The notes: generated by a model not told the origin, from the letters alone. Positions 1 to 12,377 are shown, numbered from the stretch's first letter. The stretch: 64,000 nucleotides of DNA from Oxytricha trifallax (GCA_000711775.1 ARYC01002480.1:1-64000); one strand, 5' to 3'. Numbers and translations are program-made.

Positions 1-1010
1 TCCCTTCTCTTGCGCATACTTTAGCTTTATCATCGCTGACAATCTTAGCAGCACTCTTAATAAAATCGACTGTATCTATCTTTAAATCATGCATCATATG
101 GTAGAGCAGCAATTTCTAATAATGACCTTTCAATAATCCCCAATATAATTCAATTCCATTGAACTAAGGGCTGTAAGAACATTAAATACAGGTGTTATAT
201 TTAGCCTTTCATATTCCTTCCTTGAATCTTTAGTTTTATGAACTGACAAGTTTATCAACGAATAGAATAATCTCTTAGTCAGCGTACTTATCTCTGAGTT
301 ATTGCAAGAACTTAATATATTATTCAGTGTTTATAGAACGAGGGTGAATAACATAAGTCTCGAGGCCACTATCTTCACTTATTCCTCCAAGAATAGCATG
401 AGTTTAAATTTAACCTTTTAGTCATAAACTTCTATATTACTATACCTCTTGTACCAAGACCTTGATATAAAGGTATTGAATGTAAATACAGCTTCATCAG
501 CGTGTATAAACTTTGTATTATGCTCTTAAGGACTCTGCATTTAATCGAATATATAATTTAAATTAGTCTTATAAAATGGAAAAGTAAAGTCAAAATCACT
601 CTCTTAATGCGATTGACTGTCTTGTAAGATATTCCGTTCTTTTTATATTATGTTAGCTATCGATTAAGCAGATATGTGAAGCTCAGGAAATTGGCGATGA
701 AACATCACAGCCCTCTAGGATAGAGAGAAATGAGCCCAGTCTTTAAGAGTCTTATCATTAATTAGATAATCGATATGATGCTGCTAAAATTTTAGAGGTC
801 TTTTAGGTTTAGAATTAGATGCTGTCTCTTTAAATTTAATGCTAATAGACAATGAGACCTCACAGTTGCAGGAGATTTATGGAACAGTCTTGCAATAGAT
901 GTATAATTAAGAACAGGCTTGAGTTATTCACTATATTTATCACATCCATAACGCAACTTAAACAATAAATCTATATACTCGCTGTTATAAACTGACCCCC
1001 AACATCGCAT
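1..1010 (-). pseudogene. TBE 42-kDa transposase, decayed, truncated by window edge
   Basis: The minus strand encodes a DDE-type transposase. Going inward from the right end one sees an N-terminal helix-turn-helix-like block (LNYTSIARLFHKSPATVRSH), a second basic/HTH block (FQQHHIDYLINDKTLKDWAH), then the first catalytic Asp in FIHADEAVFT at about 480-510. A later stretch (ITPVFNVLTALSSMELN) resembles the region around the final acidic residue. The reading frame changes near 850-880 and again near 260, so this copy is not intact. The 42-kDa size class is known for TBE transposase; that this frame is the 42-kDa one is inferred from motif content and position. Confidence 0.8.
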
Positions 1011-1148
1011 TTACTCACTTAAAATACTAATATTTAAACATTAAACCCCTACATAAACCCTATTAAAACCCTAATAAAGTATGCACTAATAGCCTACTTT
1101 TATCAATCAAAAACTCAATCAAACTACTGAAAGGGTTTTGGGGTTTTG
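1..1148. mobile_element. TBE: TBE transposon (copy a), right part
   Basis: This is the right half of a telomere-bearing element, a Tc1/mariner-class DNA transposon of stichotrich ciliates. The terminus at 1132-1148 is the G4T4G4T4G end with one mismatch (the first G is A). It is followed by ATT (1149-1151), which fits the ANT target rule. Just inside are C3-4A repeats and a subterminal block (tatcaatcaaaaactcaatc) that recurs in copies b and c. The body carries a degraded transposase frame on the minus strand reading inward from this end. The left part lies outside the window. It sits in the first MDS of a host gene. Confidence 0.93.
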
Positions 1149-1239
1149 ATTCTTCTTTAGGCAGCCATCCCTCAACTCTCATTATAACAAATTTTTGAAG
1201 TTCTTCAGGGTCTAAGCATTCAATATTTAAGTAATACAT
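1149..1239 (-). CDS. First MDS of an unidentified gene (R), interrupted by TBE a
   Basis: A clean minus-strand stretch starts at ATG 1239 and reads MYYLNIECLDPEELQKF followed by VIMRVEGWLPKEE, running straight up to the TBE end at 1148. The sequence is amphipathic and codon-like, unlike the AT-rich DNA beyond 1240. Precise loss of the TBE would leave AAT and continue the protein into sequence left of the window. Product unknown; only about 30 residues are visible. Confidence 0.5.
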
Positions 1240-1957
1240 TTAAAGTTTGGAGTAAATTATAGTTTAATAAATAAATAATTAAAATGAAATCTGTTATAAC
1301 AAGTCAATATAAAAGATAAAGGGCTCGTACTATTATAAATTAAAAATTCGCTTGACTTTCTTATGGGTGGTACTATTTTAAATCTAATTGAGAGATCATT
1401 TATAATTGTTTAATGGCTTTAAAATTGATAGTTTTTATCTTCCAATTATAGTGTATTGGATCTTGAACAAGGATGCGGCAAAATAGTACAGCCAATTTTT
1501 TAAATCAGGTTAATTTTAGATTCAAAATAAATGACCCCACAATTTGGTAAATTGGTGAATTTTTAACTTTTGTTATTTTAATAATTTATGTATTTAAAAT
1601 AATTTCCCATTTAATTACTAAATTATAATGTAATTTAAATCTTCAAATTAAAAATTATTTTTATTTTATTTTAAAATATGGAATTACTGTCATGCTTTAT
1701 TAAAGATAACTATATTAATGTATAAATAATCTATTGAAATACAAATTTATAACTTTATATTGTCTGGCATGCTCAATAGAATAAAAACTAAGCCTTTTCA
1801 GATGTGGTTCATATATTGCAAGTAGATTATTTTACCGATTAAATAAATGATATGACAATTAATTACAATTTATATCTTTGGTGATATTAAATTCATAAAC
1901 CTGATTAAACTAACTTTTAATTATTCTTTCATGTCTAAATATATATTTTGATTGAGA
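1240..1957. other. AT-rich spacer with a MITE-like inverted repeat
   Basis: No coding stretch was found. At 1322-1493 a short element begins ggctcgtactatt and ends aaatagtacagcc, imperfect inverted repeats of about 12 bp. A related GTACTATTTT inverted pair recurs near 40354-40474 inside an IES of gene N, so this may be a small non-autonomous family. Confidence 0.4.
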
Positions 1958-3506
1958 ATGAGTATAATTTTTATTAAACAAGAAAACATCTACTTATTAA
2001 CTAAGGGTTAAGGAGAATTGATACTACTCACAGAGAAAAACGTCGAATCTTCCAAGGGTCTGGCTTTAGGTCGTCTCACTATGAAAATTGTACGAAATGC
2101 TAATTTATTTCTTATTTATTACAATCATAATTTTGTCTGAAAAATTTCAATAAATTATTTGATAATTTGCTAATGACAGTGGAGTTGAAACTGGCAGAAG
2201 AAGAGACAAGAATTCAGGAGGAGATCATGGTGATCCTGAAAATGATCCAACTCATGACTCTGGTAAATAATATAAATTTATTCTTTTTTATCTAAATAAT
2301 TTATAGATGTTACTTAGTGTTTAAATTGTAATTTTAGAGTAAATTTGTGAATTAAACTATTGTAAAGATGTTGTGATCAGATTGAAAAGTTTCTTTGTAA
2401 GAAGAACAAACATCTACCTAGAAGAGGTCAGTGGGTAGATCAGGTGCTTAAGCAGCTCCTTGGTTAAAATGCAAAAAGCTCTTAAGAAGACTTAAAGATT
2501 ATATTTATTTATTATTTAATAATTTGAAGTGCCAATAAATATATAAAAAAATAAATTACTAAATTGTGGAATAAAAATTCAAAGATTAAGTGAAGCCAAA
2601 GAGCAAATTCAGCTTTAAGAAATATCTATACATTTGGGCTTCTACTCAGACTATCTAATTGCCAGTACTGCTATAATGCTAGCTCATGGAAAGATTTTAA
2701 GTATTTATGACTTTAAAACATCAAAGTGGTCACACATCTTGCCTGATTAATTATTTAATTTTTATTGAATGAGACTTTATTTTCATTTAAAAGGAATAAA
2801 ATAATATATGATCAGCAAGGTGGAAAAGTTATAGTTGAAGACTAGGAAAATATAGATAAAGATCAAAGATAGTCTTACTTTGGAGTACCTGATGATGAAA
2901 TTTAATCTTTGGTATTGAATAATATCTTTCAGAATTCTATCTATGACTGTTTGGTACTATATAAGGGTAAATTCCTTAGACGCTTTGTTTATAAATTTTC
3001 TTAGACTGAATATTAAGGACTTAGGATATTCTATATAATTATGAAAGAAATATTAATTTTAAATGTAACGCTTAAAGTATTTCAACGAAGTACAAAAAAC
3101 TTGCTTTGAAAAGGCAATTATATTTAAGGGAGATAGAGTGAAGCAAATTGTTAAGAACTATGATATGATGCTCTATAGAAAGTGTGGTGATTCACAAGCA
3201 AGGACCTATTTTATGGTGTAAAGTAGCGCTACAAAGAAACATGATATTTTTGTTAGTGAAAATGGTTCTAGAATGACTAAGCTCGTTAGAAATATCGATT
3301 AACAGTGGGTAGTATTAAAGCTTCAAAACTCTCCAAGTGATCTACTTACAATAAATAAAAAATAACTCTCCAATTTATAAAGAAATTAATAGATGTTTTC
3401 TTGCTCACCGATTTAGATAAGTCTAACAGAGTGGACAAGTTCTCCAAATTAAAGCCCTATTTGTATAATATAATAATTTAAACTAAGTTAAATTTTAATT
3501 CCTTGA
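1958..3506 (+). CDS. Gene A: beta-propeller-like protein, five MDSs, one intron
   Basis: The start ATG 1958 begins MSIIFIKQENIYLLTK; the first in-frame TGA is 3504-3506. Four IESs are defined by pointers: TGCTAAT (IES 2105-2174), AAAGATTA (2502-2588), TGAT (2748-2812) and ACGCTT (2986-3073). A 75-nt GT-AG intron lies at 2263-2337. Joining gives one uninterrupted frame of roughly 400 residues with repeated beta-strand-like units such as HGKILSIYDFKTSKWSHILP. Gene B (31913-33585) is a clear paralogue (shared SIYDF, PDDEI, SIYDC, YKGKF, VSENG). The 3' end overlaps the last MDS of A' on the other strand. Function is not recognised; a WD40/kelch-like propeller is an inference from strand pattern only. 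Confidence 0.8.
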
Positions 3507-5064
3507 TAATCAGAGTTATCATAATCATATAATTATTATAGCTTGTCAAATCTAAATTTTTCAGATATCTTGAAGACAGTGAATTTTCTTAACTTGACCG
3601 GAATTATCTTATAAACAACAATTTTAGTTTCACATTCACAGATCAGATTGATTTCTTTGTTTTGGAAACCTTCAAATCCTATATCTAAGAACTGAAGGAA
3701 CTCTGGCTGTTCACCTTCTAGGTTAGAGAATACACTTCTAAAGGAAGTCTCTAGTTGCTTTGGCTTAAGATTTTGGGAACCTTTGTCATCGGTAGTTTTC
3801 GTTTTTTTATCAAACTGATCGACTTTATTCTTTTATTATGCGAAATATCTAAGAAGATTAATTTATAAATACTAAAATTCTAGAACTTGTAAAAATTATA
3901 ATAAGTTTTAATTTCAAACTTGAGTCTGATCAAGTTCTCTAGAGAAATCCTAGTTCACAGGATTCGCAGAATCGTCTCCCTCTTTGTTAGCATCTTTATT
4001 CTCCTCAAACTTGAAGGGTGCCCACATAATTTTATCATGAGAGGCAACTAACATCATCTTATTGTCTGCAAACAGTTGAATTTCATGTGAACCTAAAAGA
4101 TATTGAATAAAGACATTGAAACATTTTTAAAAATGGAGGGATTAATCTCATGGAATTTAACAATGAGTACTAACCATCAACTGAGTTTGGATTATATAAG
4201 GGATGTCTGATCTTATTGAAGACCTCTTGGAAAAAGTTTACAATGTAAAGCCATTAGCATTCCTCTGTAGTGCCTTGTAAAGAGTAGACATATCTTTGTT
4301 TGTAGAGGAAGAAACGATTTGGTTTAGCTATTAAAAGTTATTTAGTATGATATAAGATATGGATTGAAATTTAAAAGTTTATGTGAGGCTCTCTTGAAAG
4401 ATACGCTAGTAATTTCTAGCAAACTTAGTTTCTCAAACTTACCTTTGTGGACTGTTTAGAAGAGCTTTCTTTTTTTTACCCATTACTAGACTATAAATGA
4501 GCCGCCATAGAATTTCTTCAAGTTTTCATCCATAATTTTTAGAACAATGATCACATATTCATCATCGACTGAGCTTGTTGGATATAGATAACTATCGATG
4601 TGCTAGTAAATCTGACCTATATTTGAAAAAGAGCTTAATAAAATTTGAATTAAGAGCTACCTGAAGTATCAACAGTCAAAGTGACCTAATCCAAGAAATC
4701 TTGGGGAGTCTTGTAACTTGGAGCACTGTTTTGTTGAATCATTTTTGCAATTGCTTGCTTATTTTTCTCTGGGGAACTCTTCTCATTAGGTGCTACTTTA
4801 AATTTTAAATTATATTTTTTAATAAAGTTCCCAATTATTTATCATTAAATTTTTCAAACTAATAAAAACTACCTTTACTTGCTTTGAATTTTCAAGGCCT
4901 CCTTATTTCTTGGAAGATGATAATTGGGTGTTTTAGTTCATTAATGGGTCTTAGTTCTTATCATAAACGATTTGAACTTGAGGCAAGTCATCATAGTTAT
5001 TGATGGAGGGCTGAGCAGTGTCAGCGCCATCTTTATCGTATACCAATAGAGGTTGATTAGACAT
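3323..5064 (-). CDS. Gene A': unknown conserved protein, paralogue of B'
   Basis: ATG 5064 begins MSNQPLLVYDKDGADTAQ. Successive minus-strand MDSs give a Lys/Gln-rich linker, then SYLYPTSSVDDEYVIIVLK, KFYGGSFIVQQWVKKRK, RFFLYKQRYVYSLQGTTEE, FADNKMMLVASHDKIMWAP and a C-terminal NKEINLICECETKIVVYKI. The last junction uses pointer GCT near 3474 and 3540 and continues FDKLQFGELVHSVRLI to a TGA at 3323-3325. B' at 33522-35762 aligns segment by segment. This final MDS lies antisense to the 3' end of gene A, so the pair is convergent and overlapping. No domain is recognised; the DNA shows no signal peptide. Confidence 0.75.
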
Positions 5065-5838
5065 CTAGTATGATAAGTAAGTTTAAATAATGATAATAAT
5101 TAATTCGAATAATATATCAATGTAATAGATATCTTTCTTTTTCATGCTAGTTTAATATTTAGTAAAGATATACAAATTTATCAAAAATAAGAAATTAATT
5201 GTAAAAATTAAATATATTTCCCTAAATAAAAGGGATCACAAAGTTTGAATTAAACTCTTGTATACATAGATATTTTTCAATTTTTATTATAAAAACTTAA
5301 TGTCCATTATATTTATTTAAAAATTTCAATTATTATATAATTATATATTATATAAAAGTACAATTAGCATTTATCATATTGTACTTTACAAATTTTATAA
5401 TATGCTAAATATTTAGAGTTCACAAATACTTCAACTTTTAATAAGTTAAATTGATGTTCTTTGCAAAATTAATTTATAGTTTATTCAAAAAAAATATCAA
5501 CTTTTCTTGGTTACTCGCCTTGAATCTTCGAATATTTGATTTCTTGGAGATATTTAATTTTAATAATAGATTGAATGAGGTAAAAAAAAGTTAAATATTT
5601 TTAATTTTGATTAACAATCATCACTAAATTCAATAATTTTATTAATTTACTAATCATATTGCATAATATTAATGTTTGATTACAAATGATTTTAGAAAAT
5701 AAAATTAGATAATTAAATAGTTTACTAAGTGATGTTTTGAATATGTTTCCAGTTATTTATTCACACAATCAATTTTTAATAAAAAAGCGGGTCAAATATA
5801 AATTCTGTAATACTTCATTAGATATATAAAGTACGAAA
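5065..5838. other. AT-rich spacer
   Basis: I see only A/T-rich DNA with no convincing codon pattern on either strand. It should contain the 5' flank of A' and possibly fragmentation sites, but no telomere-like repeat marks one. Confidence 0.5.
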
Positions 5839-5970
5839 ATGGCGATTCTTGGAGATAATAGCGGAGATGCTGGTTTACTTTTATTATTCATCTTCTCTCT
5901 TTTAAAACGGAGCAGCATCATATGTTTTTAGAGCAGCTGAAAAGAGAAGTATAATTATTGGAAGGTTGAT
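5839..5970 (+). CDS. Small N-terminal MDS candidate (S)
   Basis: ATG 5839 reads MAILGDNSGDAG, is then interrupted by about 40 bp of AT-rich DNA, and resumes as AASYVFRAAEKRSIIIG if joined on a GG dinucleotide. The higher GC of these two blocks against the background is the main support. No downstream continuation was found before gene C. Product unknown. Confidence 0.35.
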
Positions 5971-6350
5971 ATTTATTTTATTAAAGCTTTATGAATACTA
6001 ATATTATTGTAAGATATTCTTGAATGTTAATAAAAATAATTAAATATTATTGTTCTTTTAAAGGAAAAAAAAAGAGCATTAAGATTTTAATTTAAATCAA
6101 AATAATCAAACACTACTTTCAATTTCATTAATAAAAGATTTGTTACTCAATATTGAAGATAGATTGTATAAATGATTTACTTCCCTAATAAATTCTTTAA
6201 TAAATTATTTTAAAAAATTTATATCAATGTTTTATAGAAGTTTTTTAATGCTAATTATTTTTAATAAAAATATTATAAAAATATGAGTAGAATATATTAA
6301 AATCAAATAATATTATCGAAAATTACAATAAGTAAAATAATTAAATATTA

Positions 6351-9300
6351 ATGGGTTGTTCTGAATCGAAATCAAACTAAACAGCAAATTCAGTTGCTAA
6401 AATTACAGATAAAAATTAATAGCCACGCACTACAGATGATCTCTCAAATAATGACACTATTAATTTTATAGATATAATCATAATTAATAAAGTTATTTAT
6501 ATTTATATTGTTTGAAATAATTTAAATTAATTAGCAATAGTTAATGGCCAGATAATACGATAAATAGTTCAGGCATCAAAACTGCTTTATATTAATAAGT
6601 TAATTTTTAATTTTTTATGGTTGATAATTAATACATAATATAATTAAAATTATGCTAGAATTGGTCCAATGATTATAACTGGAAGAAATGCAGATGGATA
6701 AAGTATCGCGATAAATAATGGTCCTCAAACTGCCTCAAACGGCACACTCTGGAACTATTATATTCTTTTTTATTTTTTAAAATTAATCTATATTTTAAAT
6801 ATCTTATTATAATTAATATAACTATGGCGGCTCTAACCAGCAAACACTCATTAACGATCAATCAAGTAAGTTTTAAATAAGCTCTATATACAGAGAAAAT
6901 ATATTTTAATTAATTATCTACAAGAGATAAAGTAAACATGCTTAGAAATTTCAACTTTTATTTTGAATTTAATGAAATAAATTCTAGAATCTGTAAAAAT
7001 AATTATCTAAGTAAATATTTAGATCTTTTATAATAATGTTTGACCTCATTTCTGTATTAGTGAGATATAAGTTTGATATTAAATACTAAATGTTTTCCTT
7101 ATGCAATTTTAATTCAAAAGTATTTCTATAAATAAAAAATTAATTGGCAATTAAATTTTCTTTTTAGATGTAAAATTTAACCCAGTTGATGACCCAGAAG
7201 CATATTATGAAAAAATGAAGAAATAAATAGAGGACACAAAGAAAAAGAGGGAAAGAGATGGTGTGAAGAGATAAATAGCCGAGAGACAATTGTAAAAATT
7301 GGTAAGTTAAACTGGAATAATTTAGTTTATAAATTAGCTATTTTATTTTGTTAATGCAAAATTATTCAAATTCTTATGAATCTAAAAATACTTTTAATGA
7401 AAAAGATTTATATTAAAGCTTAAGCATTCTATAAAATCAAATTATTGTAACCTAAATATTTTTTAATATAGGCTAAAGAACACCCTGATTTACTATAAGA
7501 GAAAGCTAACATGATGATCATGAATCAAAACCCCATAACCCCTCTTCGTGGTTTGCTTTAATTTTTTATTGACAAAAATAAATATCAATGCATACTTTAT
7601 TAGAGTTCAAGCAGAGAGTTATGATTTAATTAATAGTAATTTAAGTAAGTAATAAGAAACGTGTTATATAATTTATCATAATATAAGAAAAGAATCGTAT
7701 GACTAATATCTGAATTATTTCTTTCTAAGTCGCTGTTTTATTGTATCTTTCGTAATTTAATTTTTATTTATTGGTTTAATTTAATTTTGAGTATGCAAGT
7801 TCTCTGAAGTGTCTATTTAGTTTATTTTTATAGAAATATTTTTATGAATCTAAACTTTTATTAAAAATCGATTCATAGTAATTTAAGACTCTAAGAAAAT
7901 GTACCACTTGTATTTATCTGATGAAAGACAGTAGCAGATAAATTAATATGAGAAAGTTTCAAAAAAGTAAAGCATTAATTTAATATTCTATTTCAATTTG
8001 TAAAAGGTATACTAGAAGAGCATAGATGCAGGAGTTGGCTCTTCGGGAAGAGAAATGATTCAAGGAAATCATAAGAAGATAATAGAAATAAAGCCTAAAC
8101 TCTTTGAAGACTTTACTTGATATGTGAAAGTATTTAATTGTCTAAGTCTAAAACTTATTTATATTTTTAAAAAATCTCTTCTCTTGAGAACCCATAAGCA
8201 TTCCTATAGCTATAAATATCTACTGTATCTACTTTCAAGTTTTCCATCAAGTATTAGAGTAAAAGTCTTATGTAGCAAGGTTTTAAAAATCCCAAAAATA
8301 TTTCAATTCCATTGAAGTGAAGGCAGTAAGAAAAATTATATAAAATTGTAGTGAAGCCATTCATAATTTTTCTTTGAGTCTAGTTTTTCTAAACTGATAA
8401 AATATCAACTAATATAATAAAATTTTACAAAGTCATTGTACTTTGACTCTAACTTATTGCAAAAACATTCATAATTATTAAATCTATATAGAGCTAGTAT
8501 TAATTTTACATGTCTAAAAACTTTTATCCTCACTTTGACATCAATTATAACATGCGTATATATGATGTTTCAATTCTTATTCTATGAATATAAATATAGT
8601 TAATGAATTTAAACCTAGCTTAGAGAGTATGTATTATCTTTCTACTATAATAACATCTTTCTGCATTTAATTGAAATATTAAATTTAAATCATCTTATAA
8701 AATGGAACAGTAACATCATAACTCTTGCTTTACAATTTCTAGTCTAAATAATTTTTCAATTCATTTTATATATTTTACGCAATTTTAACAGTTTATATAA
8801 TAGATTCATACATATACTTCAAACCCCGATGTACTCTCTCTCTTATTATTAATATTTAAATATTAAACCCCAAACTTAAACCCTGTCAAAACCCACATAG
8901 TATCCCTCAATAATATTGTTTAATCAATAAAAGCTCAATCAAAATAATGAAGGTTTTCGAGGTTTAGAATATTGATCCCAATAAAATTGACAAAAATACA
9001 AAGGTTCTCCCTCCACTAATGACTTCAAATACTGTTAATTCACATCTTAAGCCTAAAGCTAGTCATGGTGTCTTCTCTTAGCAAAGTAAGAACTAATATT
9101 TATACTATTAGTCATTAATATTTAATGCATTTCTAATCTTTTTCGAATTTACAGGTGGTCACTTTGACTTAACAGGGAATGATGAAGGGACTAATGGGAA
9201 ATTTAATTTAAACATAAATATCGGCTTAAACATTCAAAAACACTAAACTAGTATCATCACAAACAAAAATAATAACAATTATGATGAAGATAATTTGGCA

Positions 9301-11187
9301 AATCCAGTCTAGAGGAAGTAGGATTTAGATGATTTATTGGATGAACTATATAATGAAGTCAATTATGGATCTCCAAGAAGTCTTATAGAATTTTATTATT
9401 AAATAAATCTTTGATAGTTTATTCAAAAGAATAATTCTAAATAAGAAGCAATTCAGGCCCAAGAAAATCAGGATTTATGAAATCAGTTACTGAAAATGGC
9501 AACTCGCTATTAATAATGCAAAATTAAGGATTAACTCCAAATATTATTATTAATAAGATTTAATGCTGTTCGGAAATTAATACTGGGGTTAAAAAAATGA
9601 TATCTATATTGTGTAATCGGTTAATTGCTAACTAACTCCAAATATTCGATTGATAAAAGATAATTATTTTAAAATAAATATATTTTCTAAAATTACAGTT
9701 ATTCTTTTTTATAAATTTAATTAGCATTAAGAATTTTAAATTTAAAAAGACACTGCTGCTACTTAATCAAGAAAAGACTTGAAATAAAAATATCATGGTA
9801 CATCTTCTGTAGGAACAGGCAATGACGACAATAAAACAGAGTTGTGGTCACAAAATAACATGAGCAGCAGCGTCTTAGGGAATACTAATTTGGGGAGTGG
9901 AATTGGAAATATTGGATTAGGGATGAGCATGGGTAAATACAATCAAAATCATATAGCTACTGGTAGTTTTGCATTAGGAGGTAGTGTTTCTCCTATCAAT
10001 CATATTTAAAAAGTTTATAATTATGCAAAATACCTATAACCCCATAACTCAAATAATTTGATTTTTTAAAATTAGAAAAATGATAATCATACTTATTCTT
10101 AGTAAAACATGATGAGTGGAAATCATTAATTCAGCAAGGGATTCAAAATTGAGTCAGAGTAAATCCTGGAGGAAGATGCTTTAGGTGGACTTGAACTTGA
10201 TATTATTAATTCTCCTCTCTAAAGCAAAAATGCTCAGAATATTGTATATCAATATTCTATGAAGTCAAGATTGATGATAATTAAGTTTACTATAAGTGTA
10301 TTCATTTATAATAGCTATAGATCGTCTATGAGAAAAGGAGTAGAATCGAAGGGAGCTCTTTATAACAACGGTGCAGCTTTAATGAATCTTAACAGCACCT
10401 CCAAGTTAATGGATGAACTTGATAGATCAATGATTAATTTTAAAAATATAATAATAGTTAAATAGTATATATTCTTAGAATTAAATAAAATAGGCTAATT
10501 TTTTATAAAGTAAAATGTTAATGAACAGCAGAGAGAAAAATAGTTCATAAAAAAGAAGATAAAATTTTAATAACAATTAATAAGATTCAAATACTAACAT
10601 TGTTAACATTGCAAGCTTCCTCGAAAAAAATATACCCAAATAAAATCATAAATAAATTTTAATGTTCAGTTTATTTTTCATGGAGGAAGTTACCTTGCCT
10701 CGAGAAAGTTTCTAACCTATAAAGCATATTAATATGCTAATTTTTTAATTTTCACATAATTTTGTCAAAAAAATTAATATAAGATTATTTAAGTATTAGA
10801 TATGTAGCTTTTTAGAACATTAAAATAGAGTGTTCATTGGTTTTTTTAAATCATAAGTATGAATTAATTTAGAAATTAAAATAAAATTATAAAAAAAAAT
10901 TTAACAATATAGTTAAAAAGCTATGCTTAAATGTATATTGATTATTAATATCAAAGAATCTTTAAGAAAATATAGTGGTTGTCTCCTGCAGATGTCATTT
11001 TTACTTGTCAGAAATCAAAACTTGTAAAAATATAAATTTTGATAAAAATAAAAAATCTATAGCCTAAGAAGCTTACACCTCCCCGATTTCATAAAATTAT
11101 ATAAATTAAATTTATAATTTATATCTAATTAATAGAGACGAAAGAAGAAATGTAGAAGATAGTGTGGACGAGCTTCTTAATCTATGA
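6351..11187 (+). CDS. Gene C: putative N-myristoylated/palmitoylated protein, highly interrupted
   Basis: ATG 6351 begins MGCSESKSNQ, a classic Gly2 myristoylation plus Cys3 palmitoylation context, so membrane anchoring is likely. A charged helical block (DPEAYYEKMKKQIEDTKKK) follows, then long Asn/Gln/Ser/Gly-rich stretches. Introns: 6866-7167, 7302-7471, 9086-9154. IESs with pointers: AACTAT (6759-6825), TTTATT (9398-9423), a 14-bp pointer (9546-9646) and AATGA (about 10436-10524). TBE b sits in an Asn codon at 7523-7525. The last supported segment, DERRNVEDSVDELLNL with TGA 11185-11187, is assigned here by position and strand only. Several apparent stops between 9412 and 9660 fall inside IESs or in frames not used after joining. 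Function unknown. Confidence 0.75.
7526..8967. mobile_element. TBE: Internally deleted TBE (copy b) inside a codon of gene C
   Basis: The left end at 7526-7542 is CAAAACCCC followed by ATAACCCC. The right end at 8952-8967 is a decayed GGTTTTCGAGGTTTAG. Both are flanked by AAT (7523-7525 and 8968-8970). The 8150-8950 part aligns with 1-1148 of copy a but is more mutated. A plus-strand frame ending at TGA 8117-8119 (GSSGREMIQGNHKKII) is probably a remnant of the middle TBE gene. Full TBEs are about 4 kb, so most of the element is lost. Removal with one AAT kept gives ATG AAT ATT GAT in frame with gene C on both sides. Confidence 0.9.
9546..9646 (+). other. IES of gene C with a 14-bp pointer
   Basis: The 14-mer TAACTCCAAATATT occurs at 9532-9545 and 9633-9646. 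Keeping one copy joins QNQGLTP to NIRLIKDNYF and removes 101 bp. The pointer is unusually long for a non-scrambled junction. A neighbouring 26-bp IES (9398-9423, pointer TTTATT) removes an in-frame TGA at 9412. Confidence 0.8.
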
Positions 11188-11757
11188 TTATGGAAGTTTT
11201 TATTGCAATTTTCTGATAAGTTAATTTTATATAAGCAATTGTTAGATATATTCTCAAAATTAATTGAATGGAGTAAATATACATAAGTCACATAAATTTA
11301 AATATCATCATATTTACAGTATTTTTAAAGCAAAATGAATTTTTAATATAATTTTTGAATATTTCAACTAATATTACCCTTAGTAACTAAATTCATAATA
11401 ATTTTTAATATTAATCTTTGATATTAAATAATGACTATAATAGAAAATTGCTTAGACTCAAGTTAAAAAATTTAAAAATTTATAATAGGCGAGAATTTAA
11501 TTTATCTTTAATCTCATTTTGTAAAAATAATCTAGGAAAAGTATAAATAAATTAAGATCTCTTTACAATTTAAATAAAATATCCCTTAAATTTCTTTACG
11601 ATTATCAAAATAACTAAGTAATTTATCTTAAATTGATTATAATTTTGAAGCAAGCTTATCAATAATTTTAATTTAGTATAATGAAATTAATTTAATAGAA
11701 ATAAAGTCAAGTTGACTTATTTTAATACAAACTAGATAATTTTTATATGATTTTTTG
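11188..11757. other. AT-rich intergenic DNA between converging genes C and D
   Basis: Very AT-rich, no coding signal on either strand. The 3' ends of C (plus) and D (minus) face each other here, so chromosome-end formation sites for both may lie in it. Confidence 0.5.
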
Positions 11758-12377
11758 TCAATCACCGTTAAGTAAAGTGTTAAACTCCACGTATTCAATC
11801 TCCCCACTTCCATCATCATCCACATCCTATATTAACTTCTCAATATCAATGGTCATTTCAAAGTCGTTCTTGATTATTTGAATTAGTTTAGCTGCATCAA
11901 TAAACCCACCTCGGTCTTGATTTCCGCCCATCGCCACGTAAGCCAGCAAAGTGTCAGCTTCGTTTTGTTAATTTTGTATTTTCTTGATGGTTTCAATTAA
12001 TTCAATGAAATTTTTCTCTGTCATTTTTCTGGTTTATTCTACTTCTTCATCTTGTAAAATGTCATAGATTTTTTCTTCGTGAAACATCACATCGTCTGTA
12101 ACGTTCTTCACGATGATCAGGGCTTGTTCAACCTATTGAAGTTATTTAATATTTCTCTATAAAATCTTACAGTGATTTTCTTATTTTTCTGTAATTTCTG
12201 AAAGGCTGCTTTAAGTTTGCGCATTTCTTCCTCATTAATTAAAACTTCCTCTTCTTCATCATCGTCGTCTCCATCTTTATCTTCACTGCCAGAACCATCA
12301 TCATTACCTGATTTGGATTAATTCATTTTGGAATGCTTAGATTTTTAGTCATCCTCTAGGATTTTACTGCCGTCCAT
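11758..12377 (-). CDS. Gene D: acidic EF-hand calcium-binding protein
   Basis: ATG 12377 begins MDGSKILEDDQ; TGA is 11758-11760. After an Asp/Glu-rich N-terminal tract (residues about 25-45) come helical segments and a C-terminal pair of EF-hand units. The final loop DVDDDGSGEIEYVEF has the D-x-D-x-S-x-E-x-x-x-E pattern expected for Ca2+ binding; the preceding loop region MGGNQDRGGFIDAAKL is degenerate. One 38-nt intron (12133-12170, GTAAG...CAATAG) splits the gene; removal joins KNKKIT to VEQALI. No IES is evident, which is unusual in this window. About 190 residues; resembles calmodulin-superfamily axonemal or centrin-like proteins, but the subfamily is not assignable by eye. Confidence 0.88.

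Noticed and set aside
1021-1090. C3-4A-rich stretch near 1040-1075 as a possible telomere or fragmentation site
   Set aside because: The same irregular AAACCC repeats occur in TBE copy b at the same distance from the end, so they are subterminal TBE sequence.
6673-6861. Minus-strand 62-codon frame
   Set aside because: Overlaps two gene C MDSs (GPMIITGRNADGQS and YGGSNQQTLINDQ) joined by pointer AACTAT; it is a shadow.
9412-9660. Cluster of in-frame TGAs, considered as UGA recoding
   Set aside because: Pointers TTTATT and TAACTCCAAATATT define two IESs; after removal the frame is open without recoding, and TGA works as stop in other genes.
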